Shown here piece by piece: positions 25,851 through 35,638 of a stretch of 64,000 nt of DNA. This DNA comes from an uncultured Bacteroidales bacterium (lineage in GTDB: Bacteria; Bacteroidota; Bacteroidia; Bacteroidales; UBA932). How positions within the stretch are numbered: position 1 is the first letter of the stretch; each line of letters opens with the position of its first letter. The position numbers and the translations under genes were made by a program. The stretch covers positions 1 through 64,000 of the forward strand of contig CAKVAS010000013.1 in NCBI GenBank assembly GCA_934725015.1, in the 5' to 3' direction. The notes under the pieces were generated by a model. The model had not been told where the DNA came from and searched no databases. It worked only from the letters and a program-made list of their open reading frames with translations.

Positions 25851-27644
25851 CTATCTCCAGCTTTCCCAGCCCTCGTTCTGGACAAGGTTCGGGCAGCGGC
25901 GCACCTCCATATAAGGAAGCGGAGCCCAAAGGGACGGATAGTTCAGTTTTTCGACAACGACTTCACTGTCAAAGACTTCCTCCCCGGAAAAGCCCCGGGT
26001 TATCCTCACCCCGTGAACAGGGACGTTAAGGTCTGCGGCCGAAGACGCCCACCTTCTGAGGCACCAGTAGCGCTCGCCCTCGAAGCAGGTCTCGACCCTC
26101 CACTCATTGCGCACCAGATTGGAGAACTTTTCCCGCGAGGAGCATTCATCAAGATAGGGGTCTCCGGACGCTCCGAGCCCGTCTGCTCCCTCCGTGGTCT
26201 TGCGTGCGCGCAGCCATCCGAGGGCCTGCTTCGCCGAATAGCCGAAAGTCGAGCTCTCCTCCGGGCCGACGGCCTCGTTGGCCGCCTCCGCGAAAATCAG
26301 GCACATCTGAGTCCAGCTCAGCAGGTGGACGCAGCGGTAGCCCGGCTGAACCGTCTGGTCGTAGGGATTCCATCCCCGGTAGAGGAACTTGCGGATGTAG
26401 TAGCCGGTCGGCGAGGTCATCGTCCCGCCCGGGGCGTCGGCTCCGTCGGTCTCGGTCTTGAAGGAATACATCTTCGCGCCGTTTGAAAGGCGCAGGACAG
26501 AGGAGCCGTTGTAGTAAATCGCCGCATAGAAGCGCGGATCGCGCCCCTCGTATGGCTTCTGCGGGTCATATCCGCTGCGGGAGTCCGTTATCGGGTAGCC
26601 GTTCGCCATGGGGAACGCATCCACGAGGTCCTGCGTCGGGACGATGTTGGACTGCCCTCCGAAGCCGAGCGGGTAGCAGCACTTCTCCGTGTCGGTTGCC
26701 TTGGAGAAATTGGACGGCCAGACAATCTCGGCGCTGTTGCAGTCGTACCAGCTGAAGCCGGAAAGCGGATTGAAGCCGCCCGTGAGCGAGCCTTCTCGCT
26801 CAATCTTGTGCTTCATGACGCGGGATGCATAGAGGGCGGCGTTCCTGTAGCGCTCCACGTCCCCGTCCGGATTGAACGCCGGGCTTGCCCAGAAGAGCCA
26901 GACCATGGCGCGGACGGCGTCGATGCAGACGCGGTCGAGGGTCTTGTAGCGCACCGAGCCGGTCACGGGAAGGTTCTGGGCAGGGTCGTCCGGGTAGTCG
27001 CGGTTGGAGTCCGGGAGATAGAAGTATGCGGAGTCGCAGTCGTCAAGAATCTGCTTCACACACTCTTCCACTCCGGCCCTGCGGATGCTCCCGGCATCGA
27101 TTCTGTCGGTAGAGGTCGGCTCGGTCACGATGGGCACGCCCCACATGTTCCCGTCGGTCCCCTTTCCCGCAAAGGTGCGGAGAAGGTCGAAGGCGTACCA
27201 TGCGCGAAGCCCGAACGCGCTGCCCTGCATCGTCCGGCGGTAGGCGGCATCAGCCTCCATGTCAATCAGATAGCGTGCGCTGATTCCTGCGCGGTCCTTG
27301 AGGAAGAGGTTGGCGTAGTTGATTGCGGAGTAGTCCGTGTTCCATTTGGAAGTGAACGGGTTGCCGGACATGAGGGCGGTTCCGTTGGAGAACTTGCGCC
27401 ATGCGGCCCCCTCCGAGCGATAGACGGCGTCGTCGGTCGCGGCGGAAATTCCGAGAAGGTAGTTGGTCGCGTAGAGCGTCGGGATGAAGTCGTTGTAAAT
27501 CTTATCGACATATCCCCTGAGCAGCTTGGCGTTCTCGTCGTAGTTGTCGTCGTTGTAGCTACCGTCCGGAAGCGGGTCGAGAAAGCTGCATCCGGCGGCC
27601 ACGAGACCCGGAAGAAGAACGGCTATGATTTTCGTGAGTTTCAT
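25851..27644 (-). CDS. SusD/RagB-family lipoprotein (pair 2)
   Basis: A 597-residue surface glycan-binding lipoprotein. MKLTKIIAVLLPGLVAAGC is the signal and lipobox. RagB/SusD features include LLRGYVDKIYNDF, SAINYANLFLKDR, GSAFGLRAWYAFDLLRTFAG, FPMANGYPIT and the C-terminal RNEWRVETCFEGERYWCLRRW. The protein caps the SusC2 barrel and delivers oligosaccharide. It begins 57 bases after the SusC2 stop. Confidence 0.92.
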   Translation of the reverse strand: MKLTKIIAVLLPGLVAAGCSFLDPLPDGSYNDDNYDENAKLLRGYVDKIYNDFIPTLYATNYLLGISAATDDAVYRSEGAAWRKFSNGTALMSGNPFTSKWNTDYSAINYANLFLKDRAGISARYLIDMEADAAYRRTMQGSAFGLRAWYAFDLLRTFAGKGTDGNMWGVPIVTEPTSTDRIDAGSIRRAGVEECVKQILDDCDSAYFYLPDSNRDYPDDPAQNLPVTGSVRYKTLDRVCIDAVRAMVWLFWASPAFNPDGDVERYRNAALYASRVMKHKIEREGSLTGGFNPLSGFSWYDCNSAEIVWPSNFSKATDTEKCCYPLGFGGQSNIVPTQDLVDAFPMANGYPITDSRSGYDPQKPYEGRDPRFYAAIYYNGSSVLRLSNGAKMYSFKTETDGADAPGGTMTSPTGYYIRKFLYRGWNPYDQTVQPGYRCVHLLSWTQMCLIFAEAANEAVGPEESSTFGYSAKQALGWLRARKTTEGADGLGASGDPYLDECSSREKFSNLVRNEWRVETCFEGERYWCLRRWASSAADLNVPVHGVRITRGFSGEEVFDSEVVVEKLNYPSLWAPLPYMEVRRCPNLVQNEGWESWR

Positions 27645-27700
27645 TGTAGTAAAGGATGGGTTGAAAGGATTATATCATATCGGCGGAAAGAGGCGTCGCG

Positions 27701-30535
27701 TCAGAAATTAAGCTTTATGCCGCCGGTGACCGAACGCAGCAGAGGATAGGAGCTGACGCCCGCGTCGATGCACTCCGGATCCACGTCCCTGATTCCCGAG
27801 AGCGTCAGGAGGTTCTGCCCCTTGACCGAAAACTTGATGCCCCTTATCCATGACGAGCGGCGCAGGCGGAGATTGTAGGACAGCTCGGCGCTCTGAATCT
27901 TGAACCATGAGCCGTTTCGGAGCCAGAAGTCCGACCCCACGAAGTTCTGGTCCGAATGCACATAGTCAAGGCGCGGATAGGCTCCGCCGATGTTGTCGCG
28001 GACGAAGGCGGAATAGTTGCCGTCGCCCCAGCCGTTCCAGAACCAGCTGTTGGTCATCGCCGTCTTGAGTCCCGCTCGTCCGGTCCCGACGACGTTCAGC
28101 TCAAGGTCCTTCCACCCGAAGGTGAGGTTCAGCGCATAGCTCAGGCGCGGGGCCGTGTTCCCGAGAATCACCTTGTCGTTGTCGTCAATGCGCCCGTCTC
28201 CGTTCACATCCTCATACATCAGGTCCCCGACCTTCACGGCGGTGGAGATTGCCGGGACGGAAGAGAGCTGCTCCTCGTCCTCATATTTCCCGATGCAGCG
28301 GTAGCCCCAGTACGCATCCACGGGAGTGCCGGTCTTCTTCTGGTACTCATAGAGCCAGTTGTCGTCCGTCATCCTTTCGTATATCGCCTTATACGTCGTC
28401 GCGCTGAACGAGGCTCCGACGCGGAAGTCTCCGAAATTCTGTGAATATCCGAGAGTGACGTCCATTCCCCGAAGGCTCTGCGCGGTGAAATTGTCCATCA
28501 GCGCGATACCGTCCAGACCATATACCCCCGGAATCGTGGAGGATATGTTCACTATCGAGTCATATATCTTCTTGTAATATGCGTTCGCCCGGAACGAAAA
28601 GAGCCCGAGGAAGTCGAAGTCCAGTCCGAGGTCGGCCTGAAAGACCTTCGGCCAGCCGAGACTGTGGTTCGCGAGGCGGTTTATCGTCGTCTTGTAGGAA
28701 ATCCAGCGGTTGGTGCCGAACCACGAAGGCTGGTCGGAGATAGGGCCGTACCACATATCTCCGTTGTAGGAGTAGTTGGAGCGGTACTGATACGGCATGC
28801 CGAAGACGTCGAACTGTCCGGTAAGGCCCGTCTGGGCATGAATCTTCAGGCGGTCAATCCACCTGACGTCCCTGAGGAAAGCCTCGTTGGAGGCCACCCA
28901 CGCGAGTCCGGCCGAAGGGAAGAAGGCGAAGCGGCGGCCCTTCTCGTAGCGGGACGAGCCGGCGTACTGGGCGACGAATTCGGCGACATATCTGCCTGCG
29001 TATGAATACTTTGCGTCTGCAACGACATACATCTGCCTCTGGTTCTGCGCCTCGCCCTTGCTTGAGGCGCTGTTCATCGAGAAGGTCGCCCCCGCGCTCA
29101 CGCCGTGGTGTCCGAAGCTTCCCTCGTATGAAAGCCTCTCGTACATCGACAGCGACTGCCATGTGTAGTTGGAGAGGGTGGATTTGCCGGAAGCCTTGGC
29201 TCCCTTGTGGGACGACTGCTCCTGAATGCCCGCGTCGGGCGACCAGTACCAGGCGATGTAGTCGTCGTTCTTTCCTATGGTCGTCTGCGCGAAGTTGGAG
29301 GCGGCGAGCCATGTGCGGGACTTCAACCCCCTGAGCAGCCACGAGAAGTCAACGTCGAGCGCGACATCCATGAGGCCGGAGCGCATTCTGTTGGTTCTGA
29401 AGCCGCCCTCCTTCATGAGGGCATAGTAGTTCTGCGTCCAGGACTTGCTCACGCCGTAGGCCGTTCCCGCCCCGTCCGGAAGTTCGAGTTCAAGCGGATA
29501 TGCCACGGCCGGAACTGTCCGGTAGTCGTACCACGCAGTCCTTCCGGAGCGCCGGAAATAGAGCATTGAGGAAAAATCTACCGAGACCTCCATCCATTTC
29601 CCGACCTTCACGCCGAGGCCCGCAGTGAAGTTGAAGCGGCTGTAATCCACGGCATTGGGGCTCTTTATCAGGTCGCCCGAATAAAGCCCGCTCAGGGAAA
29701 AGTTGTAGCGGACACCCGAGGTGCCTCCCGCGATGTTCATCCCGGCGCTTGAGACAGGAAGGAAATTCCTGTACATCAGGGACTTGTAATCCACGTTAGG
29801 GTATTCGGAGCTATAGGGGTCGCGGCTGGCGAAGTTCCTTATGGCGAGCTGGCTGTAGAGCTGCTCGTAGCCGCCCTCCTCCCTCGCCGCGTTGTTCAGC
29901 CGCGCATAGTCCTCACCGTTCACCCACTCCGAGACCCTGTCCGCGAAGCTGACCCCGCTCTCCGCATTCACGCTGATGCGCATCGGGGTGTTGTAGCTGC
30001 CCGAACGGGTCTTTATGAGAATGGCTCCGTCCGAGGCGAGCACGCCGTAGCGGGCGCGGTCGGCGACGTCGGTCAGGAAGGTCATGGACTCAATCTGGTT
30101 CGGGTCGAGCTGAAGCTGCCCGAAAGGGATGCAGGCGTCGTTCACGATGCACATCACATTGCCCCGTCCCCTCATCCTGACGCTGAACTGGTCCGAGTCC
30201 AGCGAGCGGTACTGGTAGTTCGGCAGGGCAAAGCCGGCCTTCTCCACGACTTCAAGTCCCGGAACCATGCCGGTGAGCCTGTTCATCAGGTCGCCCTGCA
30301 TCCTGCCTTCAAGCGCCTCGCCGGAGACAGAAAGGAAACTTCCGGTGGATTCCTCCCACGGGACGCTCCCGTTCCACGGCATCACGACAACGCTGTCCCG
30401 CTTCCACAACAGGCAGTCACCCTTCTTTTCGTCAGAATCCCCCAGCGGCTCCGAGGCGGCGGCCGGAAGGCTCCGCATGAGGGCAAGGCACGGCAGAAGA
30501 GAGAGCGCCGCAATCATAATATCTCTTTTCATCAT
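27701..30535 (-). CDS. SusC/RagA TonB-dependent receptor (pair 2), short N-terminus
   Basis: A 944-residue outer-membrane barrel. After the signal peptide it passes almost directly into the plug (LMNRLTGMVPGLEVVEKAGF...SVRMRGRGNVMCIVNDACIPFG...YGVLASDGAILIKTRSG). The carboxypeptidase-D-like N-terminal domain and the usual TonB box wording seen in SusC1 are missing, which is unusual. The C-terminus GISSYPLLRSVTGGIKLNF-like ending is normal for barrels. ATGA overlap with SusD1 shows coupling. The plug resembles SusC but is divergent. Confidence 0.88.
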   Translation of the reverse strand: MMKRDIMIAALSLLPCLALMRSLPAAASEPLGDSDEKKGDCLLWKRDSVVVMPWNGSVPWEESTGSFLSVSGEALEGRMQGDLMNRLTGMVPGLEVVEKAGFALPNYQYRSLDSDQFSVRMRGRGNVMCIVNDACIPFGQLQLDPNQIESMTFLTDVADRARYGVLASDGAILIKTRSGSYNTPMRISVNAESGVSFADRVSEWVNGEDYARLNNAAREEGGYEQLYSQLAIRNFASRDPYSSEYPNVDYKSLMYRNFLPVSSAGMNIAGGTSGVRYNFSLSGLYSGDLIKSPNAVDYSRFNFTAGLGVKVGKWMEVSVDFSSMLYFRRSGRTAWYDYRTVPAVAYPLELELPDGAGTAYGVSKSWTQNYYALMKEGGFRTNRMRSGLMDVALDVDFSWLLRGLKSRTWLAASNFAQTTIGKNDDYIAWYWSPDAGIQEQSSHKGAKASGKSTLSNYTWQSLSMYERLSYEGSFGHHGVSAGATFSMNSASSKGEAQNQRQMYVVADAKYSYAGRYVAEFVAQYAGSSRYEKGRRFAFFPSAGLAWVASNEAFLRDVRWIDRLKIHAQTGLTGQFDVFGMPYQYRSNYSYNGDMWYGPISDQPSWFGTNRWISYKTTINRLANHSLGWPKVFQADLGLDFDFLGLFSFRANAYYKKIYDSIVNISSTIPGVYGLDGIALMDNFTAQSLRGMDVTLGYSQNFGDFRVGASFSATTYKAIYERMTDDNWLYEYQKKTGTPVDAYWGYRCIGKYEDEEQLSSVPAISTAVKVGDLMYEDVNGDGRIDDNDKVILGNTAPRLSYALNLTFGWKDLELNVVGTGRAGLKTAMTNSWFWNGWGDGNYSAFVRDNIGGAYPRLDYVHSDQNFVGSDFWLRNGSWFKIQSAELSYNLRLRRSSWIRGIKFSVKGQNLLTLSGIRDVDPECIDAGVSSYPLLRSVTGGIKLNF

Positions 30536-32412
30536 TTCCAGCTCCAGTTAACAAAGTTCTTCATCTTGAACGCCTCCGAATCGGGGAAAGGCAGATAGTA
30601 CATATAGTCCTTCCACACGCACTGACGGTTGTTCGGCAGTGCCTTGCGGGTGTATATCCTCCCGTCGGGATGCTCCGCGCTGACGTCGGTCTTCTCGACA
30701 TACATCCCGTAGAGCGTCGCGCCCATGGTCTGCGGGGCAATCTTCCAGCGGCGGATGTCGTGGTAGTAGTGATGTCCCTCGAAGGCCAGCTCCACGCAGC
30801 GCTCGTTGCGTATGCGCTCGCGCAGGCTCTCCCTGTCGGCGGTGTATTTCGACGCGACATCAGGCATCCCGATGCGCCTGCGCACGACATTCAGCGCCTC
30901 GACCGCCGTAAGACCCACCGTGCCGGCCTTGCCGGACGGGCCGTAGGCCTCGTTCACCGCCTCGGCATAGTTGAGATAGAGCTCGGCCAGACGGACGATA
31001 GGGTCCTCGTGCCAGTGGTTGCTCTGCTGCTTGAGCCCGAGCACGCCGTTCCAGTACTTGCGGCAGTAGTAGCCGGTGTTGGAATAGGCGTAGGTGTCGT
31101 TGTCCCTCGTGCCCCAGTCGATTCCGAAAGTGAGGTTCACCCCGTTCAGGCGGGTCGTGGGCCATGACTTGGAGGCAGGGTCGTAGTATATGCTGATTTT
31201 TCCGCCCTCGGCATTGCTGTTGGCCTGACCGTCATGGACAATCGTGAGCTCCAGACGCGGGTCGCGGTCGCTGTATGGGGACTGCTCGCTGTAGTGCCCG
31301 GCGGCAGCGGCGGCCCGGCGGTCGGCCTCTGTCAGCAGCGGCTCGCCGAACCTGGTCTCATAGCGGTCCACGAAGTTCTGCGTAGGGCAGACTCCGGAGG
31401 AGCCGGACGTTGCCGCCGACTGCGGATAGGCCATGATGCTGCTCAGGTTGGCGTGGTTGTCCTTGGTCTGGAGGGCATAGGCCCAGATGTTCTCGTTGGT
31501 CGTCCTCTGGCTCAGGAAATTGGTCGTGTAGGCCGCGGCTGGAGTGAGCGAGAACTCCGCGTCAAGGGCCTCCTGCAACGCGAGCGCACAGGCAGCGGCG
31601 GCGTCCTTCCAGTCCTCCTCTCCCCTTTCGTTGCTCAGCGGACTCGCGGCATAGAGCAGCGCCCTCGCGTAAAGACCGGCCGCGGCCGCACCGTTAATCT
31701 GGTCGAGGGTCGCGCTCGCGAGGTCGGCCGGGGAGTTCCGCCTCATGTAGCCGGCCTCCTTGAGCAGTTCATAGCCCTTGCGCAGGTCCTCGGCTGCCTT
31801 GACGAATGTCTCATGGGACGAGAGCCTCGGAAGGTCCCAGGACTCCTCGGCCTCAAGCGCATGGTCCATGTAGGGCATCCCGCCGAAGACGCGGCAGAGC
31901 GAGAAATAGCAGAAGCCGCGTATGGCGTAGGCCTGGCCGAGCAGGTCGCCGCGCTGCTTCGGGGTGGCGTCCGCGCAGAGGTCAATCTTGGCTATGGTCG
32001 TGTTGCAGCGGCGGATGGTCGCGAACATCGCCTTCGCCAGCGGCTTGTCGGCGCTCCCCGAGTCGAAGGTCACCGCCTTCAGGAAGTCCTGGGTCATGGT
32101 GCCCTGCTTGAAGTACTGCTGCGTCACCCCCATCCTTCCGGCGTCCGCCATGTCAGTGGTGTTGTACCACGAGAAGGAATATTTCTGGAGGAAGTCCGAA
32201 TACATCGGGAACGCGTAGAGTATGTTCTCCTTGTTCGTCCCGTTCCCGGAGGCGTAGAGCCAGTCGAAATAGGAGCGGAAGTTGGAATAGGTGCCGAAGA
32301 CCTCGCTGTCGTCGAGACCGAGCTCGGGATCGACGTCAAGGTAGCCGCAGCCCGCCGAGGCAAGCGCGAGCGCCGACGCCGCAAATATATGTCTTATCTT
32401 CTTCATGTGCAT
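30532..32412 (-). CDS. SusD/RagB-family lipoprotein (pair 1)
   Basis: A 626-residue surface lipoprotein. MKKIRHIFAASALALASAGCGYLDV holds the signal and lipobox (an ATG at 32406 gives exactly this start). SusD features are LLGQAYAIRGFCYFSLCRVFGGMPYMDHAL, TQNFVDRYETRFGEPL, YLNYAEAVNEAYG and IRNERCVELAFEGHHYYHDIRRW. It partners with SusC1, whose stop is 46 bases upstream, and is coupled to SusC2 by an ATGA overlap. Confidence 0.93.
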   Translation of the reverse strand: MHMKKIRHIFAASALALASAGCGYLDVDPELGLDDSEVFGTYSNFRSYFDWLYASGNGTNKENILYAFPMYSDFLQKYSFSWYNTTDMADAGRMGVTQQYFKQGTMTQDFLKAVTFDSGSADKPLAKAMFATIRRCNTTIAKIDLCADATPKQRGDLLGQAYAIRGFCYFSLCRVFGGMPYMDHALEAEESWDLPRLSSHETFVKAAEDLRKGYELLKEAGYMRRNSPADLASATLDQINGAAAAGLYARALLYAASPLSNERGEEDWKDAAAACALALQEALDAEFSLTPAAAYTTNFLSQRTTNENIWAYALQTKDNHANLSSIMAYPQSAATSGSSGVCPTQNFVDRYETRFGEPLLTEADRRAAAAAGHYSEQSPYSDRDPRLELTIVHDGQANSNAEGGKISIYYDPASKSWPTTRLNGVNLTFGIDWGTRDNDTYAYSNTGYYCRKYWNGVLGLKQQSNHWHEDPIVRLAELYLNYAEAVNEAYGPSGKAGTVGLTAVEALNVVRRRIGMPDVASKYTADRESLRERIRNERCVELAFEGHHYYHDIRRWKIAPQTMGATLYGMYVEKTDVSAEHPDGRIYTRKALPNNRQCVWKDYMYYLPFPDSEAFKMKNFVNWSWK

Positions 32413-32458
32413 ATCTGTCTGTCAGAATATCTATCTGTCAATCAAACGTTATATTTTT

Positions 32459-35400
32459 CTAAAACGACAGGTTCAGGTTGAGTTTCACAATCCTCATCGT
32501 CGGGTAGTAGTTCTCGGCGGTGGTGAGCCTCTGCGGGTCCTGCTCCATGAGACTCGTGAACGTCAGGAGGTTGTTGCATATCACTCCCACCGAAAGCGAG
32601 CGGACTCCGAGCGCCCTGCGGAGCCTCTTTCCGTCGAAGGTGTAGGAGAGGGACATCTCCTTGACCGTCAGGTAGTCCGACTTCTTCCATGTGTAGCCGT
32701 CAAGGGCAAGGTCATATCCCGGCCACGCGGAAGTTCCCCCGGCCCACGAGTACATCTCGTCCGAAAGCGAGAGCGCCGGGACGGAAGAGCTGCGGTTCGA
32801 CGGGGTCCAGTAGTCGAGGTGGGAGGCGTGGACGACATAATCCCCCGAATAGAAAGGTATTATAGCGGCGCGCCTGTAGTTTATGTACTTGCCTATCGTT
32901 CCCGTGCAGAGCGTCCTGAAGGAGAGCCCCTTCCAGCTGAAGCCGAAGTTGAAGGAATATACTCCCGGCGCGTAGGTCGAGCCCCTGAGCGTATGGAGGT
33001 CATTCTGGGCTATGCTTCCGTCGGCGGTGTAGTCGAGGAACTTATATACTCCCGGAACGACGTTGGTCCATTCGGAGGTGTAGAGCGGGTAGCCGTGAAT
33101 CTCGTCAATCGAGTTGAAGTAGCGGTCATCGACGAGAGTGCTGCCGGTCCTCGCGGAGTTCAGCGGAGTCCCCGCATATTTCTGATATTCCGGAGCATAC
33201 GGAGCGTCGCCATAGCTCGTGATCCTGTTCTCGCTCAGTCCGAGCATCGCCCCGACATTGTAGGCGAAGCCCCCGTCCGTCCTGTCCTTCCAGTTAATCT
33301 CGACCTCGAAGCCGTGCTTTTTCAGAGCGCCCGTGTTCACGTCCTTGTACTTCACGCCGACGAACGGGGTCACCACCGGGGCCATCAGCATATCGCTGCG
33401 CTTCTCGTCGTACAGATCGACCTCAAGCCTGAGCCTGTCATTGAGCCAGCCCATCTCGATGCCGACGTCCTGCTTGTGCGCGGTTTCCCAGCGGGCGTCG
33501 AGGTTGGCTGCGGCGTCCTCCACGATGTAGCCGTAGCTGTTCTTCGTCCACGAGGAGTAGTAGAGCCAGTTGCTCGAAGAGCTGTCGCTTCCGACAAGGC
33601 CGTTGGAGTAGCGGAGCTTCATGAGGCTCCACCACGGCATTGCCTCTTTCCAGAACTTTTCCTTTGACATCACATAGCCGACGGCGACCGAAGGAAAGAC
33701 TCCGTAGCGGTACTTGGGCGAGAACTGCTCGCTGCCTGTAATTCCGAGGTTGGCCTCGAAGAGGTAGCGTCCCCTGTAGTCGTAGGTCGCCCTCGCCACG
33801 AAGGACTGGTTGCGCTTGGGGAAGGACGCGCCGCTGTTGTACTGGCGCTGGTTGTAGAGCGCGAGCGCGGTGACGTTGTGGGCGTCGGCGAACTTGCGGC
33901 TGTAGTTCAGAGAGCCTTCGAGATAGGTGATGTAGGTCACGCCCGTCGCGGAATTGTCCTGAGTGACGGCGTACGGGTTCGGGCTATAGACGAAGTCCGA
34001 CGCCGCGCCTACCGGAACCCAGATGTCGTCGGAACCCGCGTCGTACATGTTCCAATCGATGTTATACTGGGCCATATAGGCCTTGACTTTCTTCGAGATT
34101 CGGGAATATGCCGACGTCAGTCCGAACTTTCCCGTCAGCGACAGGCCCTTGGTGATGAAGTCGAGGTCCTGCCTGAGGATTATGTCCGTCATGAGCCTGT
34201 TGGTCATCGTCTGCTGATAGTCCGGATCGGCAAGCATACTGTACGGGTTCGAGTAGGCGTGTCCCTGGTTTCCTCCGAGGCGCATCCCCGTGAGTCCGGG
34301 ATAGTTCACGTCGGGGAACTGCTCAAGCGCCCACTCGGGATAATAGGCCGGGTAGGAGATGGTCGGGGCCTGATAGATGGTGCTGAACACCGTCGAGGAG
34401 TTCCACGCGGTCGAAAGCCGCTTCTCCATGTTCGTCACTCCGCCGACCTTCAGGGAAAGGAGGGTCGAGCGGGTGATGTTCCAGTCCATGTTCATGCGGT
34501 AGGAAATCCTGTCGCTGCTGTAGTTCGTGCCGTCGGTAATTTCACGGATTATCGAGCCGTCGTGGACATAGCCAACGCCGAGATAGTACTTGATCTTCTC
34601 CGTGCCCCCGGACATCGTGAGGTCGGCGTCCGTGCTCAGGGCGAAGTCGCGCAGCAGTAGGCCGTACCAGTCAACGTCCGGATAGCGCAGCGGCTCAGAC
34701 TGGTCGGCGTACTTGCGTATCACCTCGTCCGAGAATATGGAGCCGAAAGAGCCTGTGTTCTTCAGGGCGATGTTGGCCATACGCGCCACGGTCGCCGCGT
34801 CCACGTGCGATGGGATGAACAGCGGCGTGTTGAAGCCCTGGTTCACATTGACGGAAAATTTCGGAGCTCCCTTCGCGCCGGTCTTGGTCGTGACGAGAAT
34901 CACCCCGTTCGCGCCCTTCGCGCCATAGACCGCCGTGGCTGAGGCGTCCTTCAGAACCGAAACGCTGGCAACATCCGAAGGGGAGATGGAGTTCATCGGG
35001 CGCTCTATGCCATCGACCATCACGAGAGGCTCGCTGCCGTTCCAGCTGGAGAGTCCGCGAATCATGAGCGTCGCGTCGCTCTCGCCCGGGGCTCCGCTCT
35101 GAGAATAGACCAGCAGTCCCGGAACCTTGCCGGCAAGCGCGTTGTTCAGCAGGCTCGTTCCGGTGCCGGCGATGTCCTCGGCCTTCACGTTGGTGATTGC
35201 CCCCACGACGCTCTCCCGACGCTGCACGCCGTAGCCCACGACGACGGTCTCCTCGATTTCGAGCCGCTCCTCCTCAAGACGGACCGCCATCGGGGAGCCG
35301 GAGGCGGCCGGCAGTTCAACCGTCCTGTAGCCCATGCAGGTGAAGACCAGCGCCGCCCCCGAAGGAGCTGAAACCGTGAACGCGCCGTCCATGTCAGTCA

Positions 35401-35638
35401 TCACCCCGGACGACGGCCTGTCCTTGACCAGGACCACGACTCCCGGCAGCGGGGCTCCCGAAGCGTCCCGCACGGTTCCTCGCACGGTAACGGCCTCGTC
35501 CGTCCGCGGCTTTCCCCCGGCCGCCTCTCCGGCCGCCGCGAAGCTCCCGCCGCCGCTCTCCGCCCCCGAGGTCAGAGGCGAGAAGGCAAGCAGCACGCAC
35601 GCCGCAAATTCAAGATATTGTTTCATATTCATTACCAT
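32459..35638 (-). CDS. SusC/RagA TonB-dependent receptor (pair 1)
   Basis: A 1059-residue receptor. Order: signal peptide (MKQYLEFAACVLLAFSPLTSG), carboxypeptidase-D regulatory-like domain (VRGTVRDASGAPLPGVVVLVKDRPSSGVMTDMDGAFTV), TonB-box-like EETVVVGYGVQRRESVVGAIT, plug (LAGKVPGLLVYSQSGAPGESDATLMIRG...DASATAVYGAKGANGVILVTTKTG) and a 22-strand barrel ending in LNLNLSF. It imports glycan fragments with its SusD partner. Candidate starts at 35638, 35632 and 35626 overlap or follow the upstream stop closely (TAATG). Confidence 0.95.
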   Translation of the reverse strand: MVMNMKQYLEFAACVLLAFSPLTSGAESGGGSFAAAGEAAGGKPRTDEAVTVRGTVRDASGAPLPGVVVLVKDRPSSGVMTDMDGAFTVSAPSGAALVFTCMGYRTVELPAASGSPMAVRLEEERLEIEETVVVGYGVQRRESVVGAITNVKAEDIAGTGTSLLNNALAGKVPGLLVYSQSGAPGESDATLMIRGLSSWNGSEPLVMVDGIERPMNSISPSDVASVSVLKDASATAVYGAKGANGVILVTTKTGAKGAPKFSVNVNQGFNTPLFIPSHVDAATVARMANIALKNTGSFGSIFSDEVIRKYADQSEPLRYPDVDWYGLLLRDFALSTDADLTMSGGTEKIKYYLGVGYVHDGSIIREITDGTNYSSDRISYRMNMDWNITRSTLLSLKVGGVTNMEKRLSTAWNSSTVFSTIYQAPTISYPAYYPEWALEQFPDVNYPGLTGMRLGGNQGHAYSNPYSMLADPDYQQTMTNRLMTDIILRQDLDFITKGLSLTGKFGLTSAYSRISKKVKAYMAQYNIDWNMYDAGSDDIWVPVGAASDFVYSPNPYAVTQDNSATGVTYITYLEGSLNYSRKFADAHNVTALALYNQRQYNSGASFPKRNQSFVARATYDYRGRYLFEANLGITGSEQFSPKYRYGVFPSVAVGYVMSKEKFWKEAMPWWSLMKLRYSNGLVGSDSSSSNWLYYSSWTKNSYGYIVEDAAANLDARWETAHKQDVGIEMGWLNDRLRLEVDLYDEKRSDMLMAPVVTPFVGVKYKDVNTGALKKHGFEVEINWKDRTDGGFAYNVGAMLGLSENRITSYGDAPYAPEYQKYAGTPLNSARTGSTLVDDRYFNSIDEIHGYPLYTSEWTNVVPGVYKFLDYTADGSIAQNDLHTLRGSTYAPGVYSFNFGFSWKGLSFRTLCTGTIGKYINYRRAAIIPFYSGDYVVHASHLDYWTPSNRSSSVPALSLSDEMYSWAGGTSAWPGYDLALDGYTWKKSDYLTVKEMSLSYTFDGKRLRRALGVRSLSVGVICNNLLTFTSLMEQDPQRLTTAENYYPTMRIVKLNLNLSF

